Assembly: GCA_013399875.1 (NCBI GenBank)
Contig: VXAZ01018984.1
Span: 5,495,503-5,559,502, forward strand
DNA from: Gymnorhina tibicen
Lineage: Eukaryota; Chordata; Aves; Passeriformes; Artamidae
Direction of reading: 5' to 3'
Length of the DNA stretch: 64,000 bases
Shown here: piece by piece, positions 47,816 through 59,030 of the stretch
How positions within the stretch are numbered: position 1 is the stretch's first letter
How the letters are laid out: every line of letters begins with the position of its first letter
The notes under the pieces: model-generated
Told to the model about the DNA's origin: nothing
What the model saw: the letters and a program-made list of their open reading frames with translations, nothing else
Databases searched by the model: none
Translations under genes and position numbers: made by a program

Positions 47816-50800
47816 AGTTACATGAACTATGGACTTATCTTCCTGACAACTGTTGCTTCTCCTTGGATATGTGATTTCTGTCTGCCTATGCAGAGAATAA
47901 GCTGTGTGCTTAATAACCTGAGGACCTATTTAGAAGGAAAAAAAAAAAAGGAAAAGTGGATAATTCCCAAATCAAATGCTAATTAATTATAAAATTCTCT
48001 TGATTCTGCATGGGTTTATGTTGCTTTTTTTGTCCTTTTCTATGTATATTTTCTCATGGGGTTTTAGCTATATGATTGTCTTTTTCCTGTAGAATCCCTG
48101 TCTCAGCCTGAGCAGTGCTTGCAGAGCTGGTACAGCTTACTGTTGGTTGTTCTTCATGTTCAAAATCAGTCCCTGTACATTTTCTACTGCACACTGTATC
48201 TTGCTCTAAAAGCAAGGCATCCTTCTTTTTCCAAAAGATATTTCCATTGTTGCTTTCTGCAGTAATACTGAATAATCTGTTAAGTGAATTATCAGTGAGT
48301 GCAACTCACTGTTATCATCTTCACCCCGCATCTGAGATGCAGTCAGAGAGACAGCTAAAATCAGTAAAAATGTCAATTTATTGTTTCAATTCAGTTATTT
48401 GGTTGTGCAAATTCTTGTTTTCTGCTGTGGTGTCAAACAGCAGTCTCTAGGCAACGGAGAAGTTTGAGGTACTTGCTGCTCTTTGACAAGGTGGTTCAGC
48501 CTGAGTGTTCAGAAAATGAGGTTCACACTGTTAAAGACCATGCAAAATTTTATGGTTGCCAAACATTATAAATATGACAATTTAATGACCCAAGTCAAGG
48601 CCTCCATGCCGTCTTTTTCATGCCACTAAGGTCATACTGGACAAAAATGAAAGAGCCATGACACGGATACTACTGTGTTTTATTTTCCTCGTGGTCCTGA
48701 AAAGCAGCTCAGGGGAAAAGGGTGATATCACCATGTGTGCCATTTCTTGGGTGGATGTTCATAGCCAACACATTAAAGCAAAGTCACAGACTGAAGCAAA
48801 GCACGGGGAATATATTTGTTTTACTATTTTTCAGTACATCTAATATTAGACTTGCTAGCAAGTCTCTGCCCAGTGTTCACTGCATGAGTTTTTTTCATTG
48901 TTAGCTACCTTCTGTTAGGTGTTTGATGCTGTAGGAAACGGTGGTATTAGCACAGAGCCTGGTCCTCATGTGTAACTCATGAAAGAATGCCCTTTCTGAT
49001 GTGAGACTGGAGGTTCTCTTACTACTATAACTAGGTTCTGCTCAGCTGTCTTGTTGAGCAGAGCTTTTTTCCTTCGCTTCATTTCCTGTGTTCTGTTTAT
49101 TGAGATTTCCCTGTATTTTGTGGGTGGTCAGGGTTTGGCCTTCCTACTCCTGCAGTTAGAGTTCCTGCATGGTAATGAAAAACAACTTAATAACACTTTT
49201 ACTGCCTTGGGATGGAGGCAGAGACGCCGTTCTGAGGTCCATTTTGAGCATGTTTTATGTACAGTTATGAAACCTAGGCTGCAAAGAACAGTGGAGCCAT
49301 CCCCAGTGCAGCAGCACGATTTTGACTCAGTAATTTCTGTAAAACAGAGAGTTGTCAGAGATTTTCACCTGGTTTCCCTTTTAGTATTTTAAAATTATTT
49401 CTGTCTTGGAGAAATGTGTATAAATGGGCCATCTCTTTCACAATTGTGCACAGAGACAGCTCTTAACATGACACAGATCACGCTGTTTCACCATGCAAAA
49501 TTGTGTAGCATCCATAGGTCAGTGTATTCAATAAAGCTGTTGTTTTATGGGAGTCCATTCAGATCTTTACTTTAGTCCATTGCTGTCCTGTTTATGAGTT
49601 ACTGGCTGAACCTTATGCTTGCCAGCAGGTTCTCTGGTGTGTCTTGCTGTCTCCCCACTAAATGAAGTTACATTTCTGTGGTGAGGATTGTTTCTGAGCA
49701 GTGAGGATGCTTCATTCACGGTGCTTTTTATCTGTGTGTGGTGGGCTGCTGTACAAGAGAAATCTCGAGTCCTTGGTCCCCTCTGTTGTATGGCAGCCTG
49801 AGCTGTGGGGCTATGGAATGCTTAGTACAAGGTCTGTCCTGCTCTGGCAAAACTCGAGCTTTAACAAGCTGCTTGCCAAAAAATGTGTCTGTGGAGTATT
49901 TTCCAAGGAGTTCCTGACCTTTTAGCAGTCTTGGTATGCAAAGCACAGAAAAAGTTCCCTGCTCTCCTTAATGTTTGGCAACTAAGAAACTTTATAACTT
50001 TATTGCTGCTTTCTCCTATTATTCTGTACTGGATTGAAAGTTGCATCTTCTAGGAATGCTGCTTTGTCTTTGATCTCAGAAACAAAGCTGAGGGTAGAGG
50101 ACCTGGAGCTGAGGCTGGATACAACGAGAACAAAGTGAATGGGAGAAGAAGCAGGTTTCTCTGTTACACTGAGTTCCAGACAGCCAAACAATTAGCTTCA
50201 GGACTTCAGAAAACAATTGCTGTTGTCTTTTGACAGTTCAGAAGTGGCTTCACAAGAGCCATTACCATTCGAGCATTTGATAGAAGTGCGATCTTCACTT
50301 ATGGGCTGCTGATGCGTACAATACGAAAGATGAATTTTCTGCTCAGACACTCCCCAGCTTATTGTAGTAGAAAATTGTGCTCGGTGCTATGTTTTTTCTT
50401 TTGCTGTACATTCTGTGTTATATTTCCAGTGCTTGAATTAGAGTTACAAATTTCTAGAGTTATGCGATGACAGCATAACCTTGGAACTATTTTCAGACAG
50501 CGTGGCAGGTAATAGAGGCCCCAAATTTACATTTGGTAATAAAAAAATGGCCTCTATAAAATTTAATACGGACATAGAAATATTATTATGACTTTGCAAA
50601 TCATTGCAATGGAAAAGCTCCCCTGCAAGGCTTTCTGTCCAAAGGCAGCACTTGGCAGTGGTGGTTTCCTCACTCAGGTTAAATGTGCCATTGTAGTTTT
50701 CAGTCTTACAGGGTGATGGTAACAGAAGGAAGTGGTGGCAAAAATAAATTTGATTTTTATTGTTGTCTTAGTTTCAGTAATCTAGGAAGTTATTAATAAC

Positions 50801-53114
50801 TGCAGCTACTTGAATAATTTTTAAGATGCATCTTTGGTTTTTTTCACATTAATTATTTGATCATTTCCCCTGATTATTGTTGTTTTGTAATTACAGTGGT
50901 GCCTAGAGGATCAAATTAAGTTGAGGGTCTCTTACTCTGTCTGCTAAGATGGAGTTTCTTCCTAAAGAAGCTGCAATCTAAGTTGCTGTGATAAAGAGAG
51001 GAGAAAAGAAGATAATCAGTTTACTCAGGGTTATAGAAAAGTCTCTGGCAAAGCTGAGTTGTCATCGTTTTGGAATCCTTAATGCCAGAATGACAGACTA
51101 GAGGTTTGTCTTTAATACCCAAGATGGTGGTATTTACTAAAGCTGAGAAGTCTAGAAGGAAAAATAAAATCCCATTTGTGCCAATGGGCATGGGAATGAA
51201 TCCATGAAGGCTAGGATGTGAGGGCTATTTTAACAGATTTTCCTGGAGCAATTGTCTGTCATAGCTTGACCCCAAGGCATGGACCAGAGGTCTCTGACTC
51301 TATCACATGAGGCGGTTCTTAGGGTGAACTCAACAAAATTCAGTATAAATTTCAGATTCATCTTAATTCTTTCCTCTGCCCTGACAAAAAACCTGTTGAA
51401 ACTGTCTAATTACATTTCTGTGGTTTTTATATTGCTTACTGTAATTTATCTTGATTTAACTTATGTACAGTGTTTGCTATTGTAGCTGAAGTTTGAGAAT
51501 TCAATAAATGATGAGATTGACTTATTCCCATTAAAAAAGTAATTTTGAAATAAGATTGCTCCTCTGTCATGCTATAATTGAAGACTGAAACATAATGAGA
51601 GCAAATGATTGTTTTTCTGTGGGTTTCAAGAAACCATTAAAAACAAGGGAAAAAGAAAACTTTGATGAAAACCACAAACTCACTCTCTCTGTTTCAGTTT
51701 AACAGCAAATTCAGAAATATAGCTGTTCGCTGAAATTGAGACGAATGACTTCATTGTGTTTAAGGCCAAAGAAATAGAATTGTATTAAAATATTTTATGA
51801 ATAAGGTAATATGCTTGAAAATGCAGAGTACTGTATTGTTCTCTGCCTTTTAGGTTTGTAATGAACCCTTTCCAGTGGCCTGTTGACTCAGTCTGACCAA
51901 CAGAGAGATTCTTTGTGCTTGTAATTAGATTTTGGTGTAAGCCAGTGAACCAGGCTCTGCCAGGAGAGATCAGTACCAGAGGATGATTCAACCTCTGTGT
52001 TTTAGCAGGCCGTGAATGAACTGAACTTTGGTGTAGCTTTTCTTTCTCTGTTAGACCACCTTAGAGGAGAAAGTTAATCCTCAGGACATGAATGCTTAAG
52101 ACTGAAAGGTCTTATATTTGATTTTTAGGAAAGCAAGGAATAATTTCTGGGAAAATAAATATTGTACATTTAGGTTTTAAAAAACTTTTTCTGGAAACTG
52201 CATGGAATCCCAGAAAAATTGTTCAGGGATGAATGTCAGTGGGAAGGTACTCATTTCCTCTTATCTGAGAAAGGATATATTTGTGGGGGTTTTTTTGGTG
52301 CACGTTTGTTTGAAAACTTCTTAAAAACCTGCCAGCAGCCAAGATTCCAAATACCATGGAATAATCTTTTTCCCTGCTTCAGTGGTCTCTGGCCCTTTGA
52401 AGTTCCAGTTGCAATTAGGAAGATGGTCTTGAAACTAAAAAGCTAACTTGTCCTTTCTTTGTGCGCACTTGTGCCAAATTTGTTAATTTGTAGAACCACC
52501 AGGCATTTATGCTGCAAGGGATTCCTGGAAGTGTTTTGCTATTGCAAAGAGATTTACTGTATGTACCAAGAAAGAAGACTGTCTCATTCTTCTGCATATG
52601 TCTCAGTAGTTGGAGGATTAAAGTTCAGGTGCCTGGTGTGTTGTTGTCTGTATGTGTGTGGTGTTTCATTTTGGTTTTGTTTAAACACGTTATTTTGACA
52701 TTTGCACATTCCTTGGCATGTGACCAAGGTTTCTTTGCTGCCTGCGGACAGATACTTGGATGTGGAAGCATCAGTGCTTTTAAGGGGAATAGCTGCCCTG
52801 CTTTAGGCAGCAGTGGAGTCTCACATGCCTCTGTCCAGAATGGTATTACAGAGGTTGACCTGTGATTAGTAGGAATGCGAGAGATGCCTTGAATCCTCTG
52901 AAATGTATAATGTTAGAGCTGTGCCAGAATAAAAATCAGACCTGAAATCTGATCATCGGCTCTTACAACAAAACCACTCCAGTGAGCCTAAACCTTTGTG
53001 GCACCTGGGTTCTATCCCATTAGGTTTCATTGATTTGTCGGTCACACATTTTCACTCTGCTTAGCTGGACAGGTATTCACTCCATCACCCAGAGGGAAAA
53101 GCGGCTGGCTGGGG
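47816..53114. other. Spacer, no gene recognised
   Basis: No gene is supportable. An AATAAAGCTGTTGTTTTATG sequence near 49531 looks like a polyadenylation signal but has no associated coding sequence. A 113-codon frame at 49051-49392 starts with a hydrophobic stretch but has no recognisable domain. Confidence 0.6.
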
Positions 53115-53182
53115 ATATGGTAATGAGTGACGTAATTACAGAGGTCACCAGGCAGCCTGGCTGTGTATCGGGACACGTGTGA
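53115..53182. promoter_or_regulatory. Dense cluster of transcription-factor-like sites
   Basis: Within 70 bp there are TGACGTAA (53128-53135, CRE/PAR-bZIP-like), an overlapping TAATTA (53133-53138) and AGGTCA (53142-53147, nuclear-receptor half site). A CCAGGCAGCCTGG inverted repeat (53148-53160) and a perfect ACACGTGT E-box (53173-53180) complete the set. Such packing is suggestive of an enhancer core. It is motif reading only. Confidence 0.35.
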
Positions 53183-55994
53183 CTTCTTGATTATTCCCAG
53201 GTTACCAATGTTTTAGGTCTGTTTATTTTCAGTGAAACATTACTGGTGCATGAAATTACTGCTAAGATCTCAAGAGGTTCCAGAGGAGAATGTTAATATT
53301 GTTAGGATCTCGCACTTTGAAAAGGAAGCTGGGAAAAGGTGCACAAAGGTAGGGAGGCAGGGTCTAATTATAAGCCCAATTAAAGCATCTGAAGGAATAC
53401 AAAGCATAGTCTAAGAGGTAAGATAAACACAACAGAAAACAAATCCATCTCTGCACTGTGATTTTTGTGACAGAAACCAGATTGTGCTCTGGTTTTACAA
53501 GAGCATTGAGATTCCTTAACAAGAATACTTGGGGAAAGAGAAGGATATAAAGTAAACCCATTATAGAAGGTTTCTGTGTAGTAATCAGACGGGTGATGGT
53601 GGAATTGTATGCATACAGCAATAGGAAAAAGGTTGGTTTCTAGGCCCCCAGACTTCCCCCCAGCTCCACTCCCAAGGCCAGCAGGTCTCTCCTGTGCTTA
53701 CTCTTTCTTAGCAGAGATAATTATATATGTGTAGGACCCTGAACGCTGGCTCAGCCTCTGGAGCTAAGTGATGCAACTGAAGACCAGAGTTAACAGCATT
53801 GAAGGTGTCAGACATCTTTTAAATGGATTAAACAGAGTGGAAGCTGTCTGTTTATACATCTCAGCAGGTCAGGCTGAAGCTTAACAAAATGTTTAATGCA
53901 TGTGCTTAAATCCATTCCTCTTCCATGGAGCAGTGGTAGCCCATCTGTAACATTCAGTGTGTTGAGGCTTCAGTGGAGGTGCTGTGCTGGCTGACTTGCA
54001 GGCCCTAGGCTCACATGCTGTGTTTAGATGTGTATTTTCCTTTCTCCTTGCATAACTCCTTGCTATTTACCATGCTGGTTTAGCTGAAGTGCTGGCATGA
54101 ACCAAAATATCAGGATGTTTCCTGAGACTGAAGTTCGCTGCCTCTGACAGTTTGTAGATACAGATGGGTGTTTCACAGCTGAACCCGAGTGGTAACTGCA
54201 TCCCCTTCTGTTTGGAAAGGTTGTTCAGCTAGGATCCTCACAGCTAGATCCAGACATTTGTTCTACTTATTTCTGTGGATGTCATAGAGGATCACTTATT
54301 CACAAGGATCCTTGTTTTCTCCTGACTTCTCAGGAGCGTTGCTTTTTAAAGATTTATTTTGGTATTAGTGTTAAAGTTCGTATTGCATTCACCTGTGTTT
54401 TCATTCATTCAAATGCATGTGACTATTTTTTATTATTATTAGTTAGTTAATTAGCTACCCTTTCAGCTTTGTAGGGGAAGAGGTTTCTGGAATAAAACAG
54501 AAGATGTTCTCTATACTGCTTTCAGTGAGATAATTTTTTTCCCAGAGCTTTTATTTGTTGTTCTTGTCCCTAGCCTTAGCTACTTAGTAGCATATTCAAC
54601 ATATTTAACATAGTAGCATATTCATTTCCTCAGTAGAGGAAAATAAGCTGTGAAGCACAAACTGTCTGCACAAAAAGTAAGATTACAGAGTGGATAGGTA
54701 TATTTCTTCAAGGGAGAGGAAAGAAAGAAAAGGGGAAAGGAGGGCTGGAGTCTAGAAAAAGATGGAGGAGGAGCTTCCTCAAGAAAGGAAGGTAGTAAGT
54801 GAGACTATTCTCCTGAGTCAGCAGTCCATAACCATCTCTTATCTTCTAGAATTGCCAGCTGCATTTGGGAAGTGGTATGTTTCACTGAAGGGTCTCCCTG
54901 TCTTGGCGACCATGCAATTTTTCAGGAGTGTCCTGTCATTCTTTGGTCCTCGCCAGGTACGAAAGCTGGACATTGTGTTGCTCTGAGGCTCACATGGAGA
55001 GTTACTACGTTTAACACGTGTGTCATAAACTCATTTCAAACACGCCTTTGCTGTGATGTACGGTCAGCATGGCCAGCACAGTCACATTTCAAGCTGTGTG
55101 ACTCATGGCAAACTGGAATGGAAAGGCGAAGCACTGACACTGTTTGTTTGTAGGACTGTGTGAGATATTCAGAAGGAGAACCCCACTGCGGGCTAATGGG
55201 ACACAGCACAATTTACCAAAGACTTTGGTAGATTCTCTGATCCCGGACATTTTTTAATCCCTGCTGGATTTTTTTCTACAAGATGCTTTTATTTAAATAT
55301 ACTTTAATTTAGGAGAATAGTTTTCCAAAGGTCAGGTACAGTAATTGTTGAGGTATTTCATGGCTTTGTTTACATTTCTATGGGCACTTAAGCATACGGT
55401 TTCAGGGTATGCCAAACACAAGAAAGATATAGACATAGAGACAAGAGGATTTGTGCTGAGCGAAGTTCAGACTGAAAGCCACTGAAGCACAGTTCTCCAC
55501 AATAATGGTTGCGTGTACCTGACACCATAAAGTGTTTGTCAACCATACTGTCTCAGTTTTTCAGCTGCGAAAGAAAGTATAGATTTTTCAAGAGTTTGCA
55601 AATCGATAGTCAAGAGACATTTCCATTCAGAAACTCCAATAAAATAGCCTAATATCTATCTATGTTGTGTGCAAACTGATGACCTTGGCATAAAGCCTAT
55701 AACATAATAAACTTTGAAATAGGTGGGAGGAAAGTGATTCAGGAATTTCAGGTTATTTGGAAATTATATGAGAGTGCATCTATACATTTCAAGAAAAATG
55801 AAAAGCTTCATGATTTCGCATTTGTAACAGTATAAAAGCAGAACTGGAGGTAATTTCTTGATTTTGCAGATTTTTTTTTTTTAGAAGCAAAACAAAACCA
55901 AATAAGCTTTAACAAAAATTGTTGGAATCTGGTTTGTATTTTTAACTGTGAAGTGACCACAGGAGGGCTAAGCTTGACACCTTTCTCTTTCCAG
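53183..55994. other. Spacer, no gene recognised
   Basis: Contains a 26-bp tandem duplication at 54585-54624. A weak exon-like interval at 54850-54956 has a marginal donor. Nothing else can be supported. Confidence 0.55.
54585..54624. repeat. Partial 26-bp tandem duplication
   Basis: TAGTAGCATATTCA at 54585-54598 recurs at 54611-54624, giving a 26-bp period. Confidence 0.85.
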
Positions 55995-56120
55995 TCCTTC
56001 ATATGCTGGGCTCTTGCAGCAGTTGTTGCTGGTAGGGTACCCAGAACTGCAGGCTTTGACACAGGAAATGCGCATCCTTCAAATTTTTCTGGAAATGGAA
56101 ATAACCATGCAGTGCTCCAG
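55995..56120 (+). other. Possible internal exon, 126 nt
   Basis: The interval is bounded by a good acceptor (CACCTTTCTCTTTCCAG, ending 55994) and a near-consensus donor (CTCCAG|GTAGGT at 56121). Its length is exactly 42 codons. Two forward frames are open through it. One reads LLQQLLLVGYPELQALTQEM in its first half, which looks like an amphipathic helix. The other begins SFICWALAAVVAGRVPR. The third frame is stopped. I recognise neither product, and no partner exon was found nearby. It could be a real exon, part of a long non-coding RNA, or chance. Confidence 0.3.
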
Positions 56121-56399
56121 GTAGGTCAAAAAATAGCATCTTTGGCTCCTGTTGAACAAGAACATCTCACAATGCTTCCTGAAAAATAAACCTGTCTCTT
56201 TCTGACCTCCTGTCTTAACATGGCCAACCTGATCTGGCCACTGATGCTTTTCTCAGTGCATTTCTTTGATTTGAAACCAAACTGCGGTATCCAGCTGTAA
56301 TGTTTCCTTTGATGGAGCCACTGAATAGAGCAAGAGGCAACTAGTTAATTCTGCTGTCCCTAAAGCAGAGTTCTTTCATCCAGGGTGCAGGAGCCAATC

Positions 56400-56950
56400 T
56401 ACAAAAGGAGTTGAGATATTTAATTTAATTACCATTCTGCAGAATAGGGTGCCAGGCATCTAACGCTGCCAGCACAGCGTTACATCTAACACACACATCT
56501 AATGCTGCTTCTAGGAAGCAGGCACAGTCTTTTATCCAAAAAGTGAATAAAGAATGAATAATACAGAAAGAGGTGGTTGGTCACTTGTGCTTATATAACA
56601 GAACTCTTAATGTGCATGTGGTGGCCTTGGTCTGGTTCATTGTGCTATCATTTGCATATGTAAATTTCCCCAGATATGTGTTTTTTAGCGTTATAATAAT
56701 CTGGGGTAACTTGAGGTTATATTTTCATCCTATCAGCTAACACCAAGTTATTATTTAATCATATACTCAATTACAGTTTCTTCTCGAGTCTATTTGAACA
56801 ATTAATTGTCAGTGAAATAAGGATTTATAATATTCTGTTCCTAGGGACTCTTCATTCTTCCATTGCTCTGGTACACTGTTGTCACGGTTTCAAAACCAAC
56901 CCAGAGTTACTGTGAACTTCTTTGTGGATTTTTAACCTCAACTGATAACA
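56400..56950 (-). mobile_element. LTR-like block, probable 3' LTR of the ERV
   Basis: On the - strand the sequence directly after a polypurine tract starts TGTTATCAG at 56950, as an LTR should start with TG. About 350 bp further (plus-strand 56592-56598) is a TATATAA box, which fits the U3 length of class I LTRs. The downstream end could not be fixed: no clear terminal CA or target-site duplication was found, so 56400 is approximate. No second copy was found upstream of gag, so identity as an LTR rests on position, polypurine tract and TATA box. An 8-bp-stem hairpin lies inside (56461-56482). Confidence 0.5.
56461..56482. repeat. Perfect 8-bp inverted repeat
   Basis: TAACGCTG and CAGCGTTA flank the six bases CCAGCA. 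The arms form a perfect hairpin. A CATCTAATGCTG echo follows about 20 bases later. Confidence 0.85.
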
Positions 56951-56963
56951 AATTCTCCCCTTT
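56951..56963 (-). other. Polypurine tract of the ERV
   Basis: On the - strand this reads AAAGGGGAGAATT, immediately before the TG of the presumed LTR. In retroviruses this tract primes plus-strand DNA synthesis and abuts the 3' LTR. It lies only about 160 bp after the end of integrase homology, so env is missing. Confidence 0.6.
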
Positions 56964-57120
56964 GAGACTTATGGACATATCCACAGAACATTTCTTAGGA
57001 GTCACAACCTGTATTTGAAAAAAACCCCACAGTTAATTCTATAACCTGAAAGAACACCATAAACATATAAATTTTGATTTTGTGATAGATTTTGGTGCAT
57101 CAATATAGTCTTTGTGGGCC

Positions 57121-57321
57121 TTACTGATTTGGCTGTCCACTCAAGAGTAGTGGAGGAGCTGATGTATTATGAATCCAGGAACAGATTCCTTCCACCTTCA
57201 CAGCTGTCTGTGTAACCAACAGAACAATTTACGGTCCCTTTCCTTTCAGTGTCTCATCTCTCCAAGTGTGGATATAAAGTTTCCATGTTGGAAATTGTGT
57301 ACTGGCATGCCCAGGGGCAAA
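57121..57321 (-). pseudogene. pol: ERV pol, integrase C-terminal domain remnant
   Basis: The - strand frame includes FAPGHASTQFPTWKLY and then TQTAVKVEGICSWIHNT, with one internal stop near 57229. This order (an F-PGD-like start, a W-K core and a V-V-G-I-WIH end) is typical of the SH3-like C-terminal domain of gammaretroviral integrases. That domain binds DNA and helps place the catalytic core on target DNA. A TAA closes the frame at 57121-57123. Confidence 0.8.
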
Positions 57322-57425
57322 GGTGCTTGCCGACTGAAGTACCTATGTAAAGATGATAAAATGTGCAAAATAGACAGCAAAATACCTTTTGTCATTCCTT
57401 CCCCTTTTACATGCGTTTGATGGCT

Positions 57426-57600
57426 TCAATTGCCCAATGTTTTAGCTGGATATGGCTTCCCCTACAATACTTCAAAACTACTCACTCTTTTACTGACTCG
57501 TGAAGTGAGTCTCATCAAGGCAGTCAGTAAGACATCTACCCATTTGATCTGATTGTCCTGGCAAAACTTTGAAAAGTTTAGTTGTTTTTGTTTTCCATCA
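57426..57600 (-). pseudogene. pol: ERV pol, late integrase core remnant
   Basis: The - strand encodes IKWVDVLLTALMRLTSR, then VSSFEVL, a stop, and GKPYPAK. The 'LP-ALMRLR...S-FE-LYG-PYP' pattern marks the segment just after the catalytic core in gammaretrovirus-like integrases. The expected tyrosine of 'LYG' is replaced by the stop. The D,D-35-E catalytic core that should precede it is absent. Confidence 0.8.
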
Positions 57601-57606
57601 TGCTCT

Positions 57607-57858
57607 TCACCTTTCTGCTAGACTGTGGCCTACAGAGGGTATGTAAACCCTGTTAAAGCTGCAGAAACTTGGATACTTCTTGCACATCTGTTCCCATGTG
57701 AATTTCTTCATGTAACTTCTTGAGAGGGGTCTCATTGTTTCAGTAGTTCTGAGAATGTGTTGGTTTGGAGTTCTCCACCATTCTTCTGAATTTTTTTTTT
57801 CTTTAACATTTTGGTATTTCTGCCAATGGATCTTTCTTCTTTCTTCAATATATTCCAA
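57607..57858 (-). pseudogene. pol: ERV pol, integrase N-terminal region remnant
   Basis: The frame reads EEWWRTPNQHILRTTETMRP and continues through KKFTWEQMCKKY. It resembles the region leading into and covering the zinc-binding N-terminal domain of class I ERV integrases, but the HHCC ligands are not intact. It follows directly on the truncated RT segment. RT palm 2, thumb, connection and RNase H are therefore missing. Confidence 0.55.
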
Positions 57859-57921
57859 TAAAATTACATTGTTATTGTAACCTTGCTATTGTTCCAGTGG
57901 CAATATGTTTTTGCTAATGTG

Positions 57922-58416
57922 TTACAAACAGAGTAGAGCTGTTTTCAATTCATGAGGGAGCACAGTACAGCGCAGCTGCACCTTTCTTCCCATTATGGAA
58001 TCCTCTGATTTGAAGGCAAAAATTGGTTTTCTTTGTTGTCTAATGGGATAAAAAAAAAATTTTAAAAATGTATCTTTTAAATCCCAACCCAGTAAAATAA
58101 ACATTTGTTTCTGGAAGTAGCTGAGACTATCAAAGTGTAAGGATTGGTGGGGGGGTGTGTATGTATAAACATATATATATTTATGTTTATTTGTTTTATA
58201 ACCTCTTAACTTCTGTGCTAGCCTATATTCCTGAAAATTAGGCTTCTTTGCTGGTAAAATAGGAGTTTTTAATTCAGACTGATACTCCCCAAGTAGTCCA
58301 TACTGCATGGCAGTATTTATCAAGGGCTCCAATCCTTTACACGCTTCCAGTCTAATAGGGTATTGATTTACCCTCACTGGCTGTTCTCCTGGCTTGAGCT
58401 CTACTCGTAGAGGAGT
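57922..58416 (-). pseudogene. pol: ERV pol, reverse transcriptase N-terminal part, truncated
   Basis: An open - strand frame of about 165 codons. Near its start it reads ELKPGEQPVRVNQYPIRLEA, followed by GLEPLINT, PILPAKKPNFQEYRLAQ, GWDLKDTF (first catalytic aspartate motif), PIFAFKSED and GRKVQLRCTVLPHE. The order matches the fingers and first palm part of gammaretrovirus-like RTs. The frame ends before the YxDD catalytic motif, so it cannot encode an active polymerase. Between the KKP and DLKD motifs lies a (GT/AT)-rich simple repeat translated as KYIYVYTYTPP, which looks like an expansion. A stop codon sits just upstream (58417-58419). Confidence 0.9.
58141..58195. repeat. GT/AT-rich simple repeat inside the ERV RT frame
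   Basis: A G-run is followed by GTGTGTATGTATAAACATAT and more AT dinucleotides. It lies within the RT frame without breaking it. Confidence 0.8.
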
Positions 58417-58713
58417 TCACGTTCTCTGCTTTGCCTGGTTTCTCTGAAGCCCATCCCCCAGAGAGACTGCCACATTCTGGATCTGGGATGTCACTCTCAG
58501 GTTCTCCCGAGGTCTGGTCCATTAGTAAACAGATTTAAGCCCTCTGTGTTGTTTCCTGTGGGAGCTATAGCTTGTACAGAGTTTATTTCAAAAGTTTTTT
58601 GAGCATTTAACTTGCATCCTGACAATGGAAAGGGACTTTCTGGTGTTTGTATATATACGTACATAAAAGCTCATGAGATAATGTAATATCTCCCCTGTAC
58701 ATTCCGTAGGTTG

Positions 58714-58955
58714 TCAGAATGGCTGCAAAGTCCTTTTTCCCATTGCTCCAACCATCAGTATTGTGGCACTACTTACAGGCCCTTACTGCTCGTTATTACT
58801 GAATGTGTGGCTCCGCTGTCTATTAAAAGCTCTATTGCTTTGTTCCCCAGCTTTATTGGAAGTACAGGATCTGCTGGGTATGCATTGATACTTTCCCCCA
58901 GTCCCCTTCACTCATCAGAATCCTCCAGCATTGTAATGTTAACATCCTCTAATTG
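58714..58955 (-). pseudogene. pro: ERV protease remnant
   Basis: The - strand encodes LPIKLGNKAIELLIDSGATHS, of which LLIDSGATHSV is the retroviral aspartic protease active-site signature (D-S-G-A at 58809-58820). The frame then stops at 58773. The later part of the domain (SSATILMVGAMGKRTLQPF) continues in another frame, ending at 58714. A stop also lies upstream of the active site. The protease normally cleaves Gag and Pol. This copy is interrupted by at least one frameshift and one stop. Confidence 0.85.
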
Positions 58956-59030
58956 ACCCTTACTGCCTTAAAAGAGCTTATTGATTTAGGCTCAGGGTGG
59001 GAGAGGCCTTTTGGACCCCAAAAGCTCTGC

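Noticed and set aside
49051..49392. 113-codon frame with a hydrophobic start, followed by an AATAAA near 49537
   Set aside because: No domain, no promoter or splice context; length is within chance expectation.
54850..54956. 107-nt exon-like interval ending in CGCCAG|GTACGA
   Set aside because: Weak donor, no recognised protein and no compatible neighbour.
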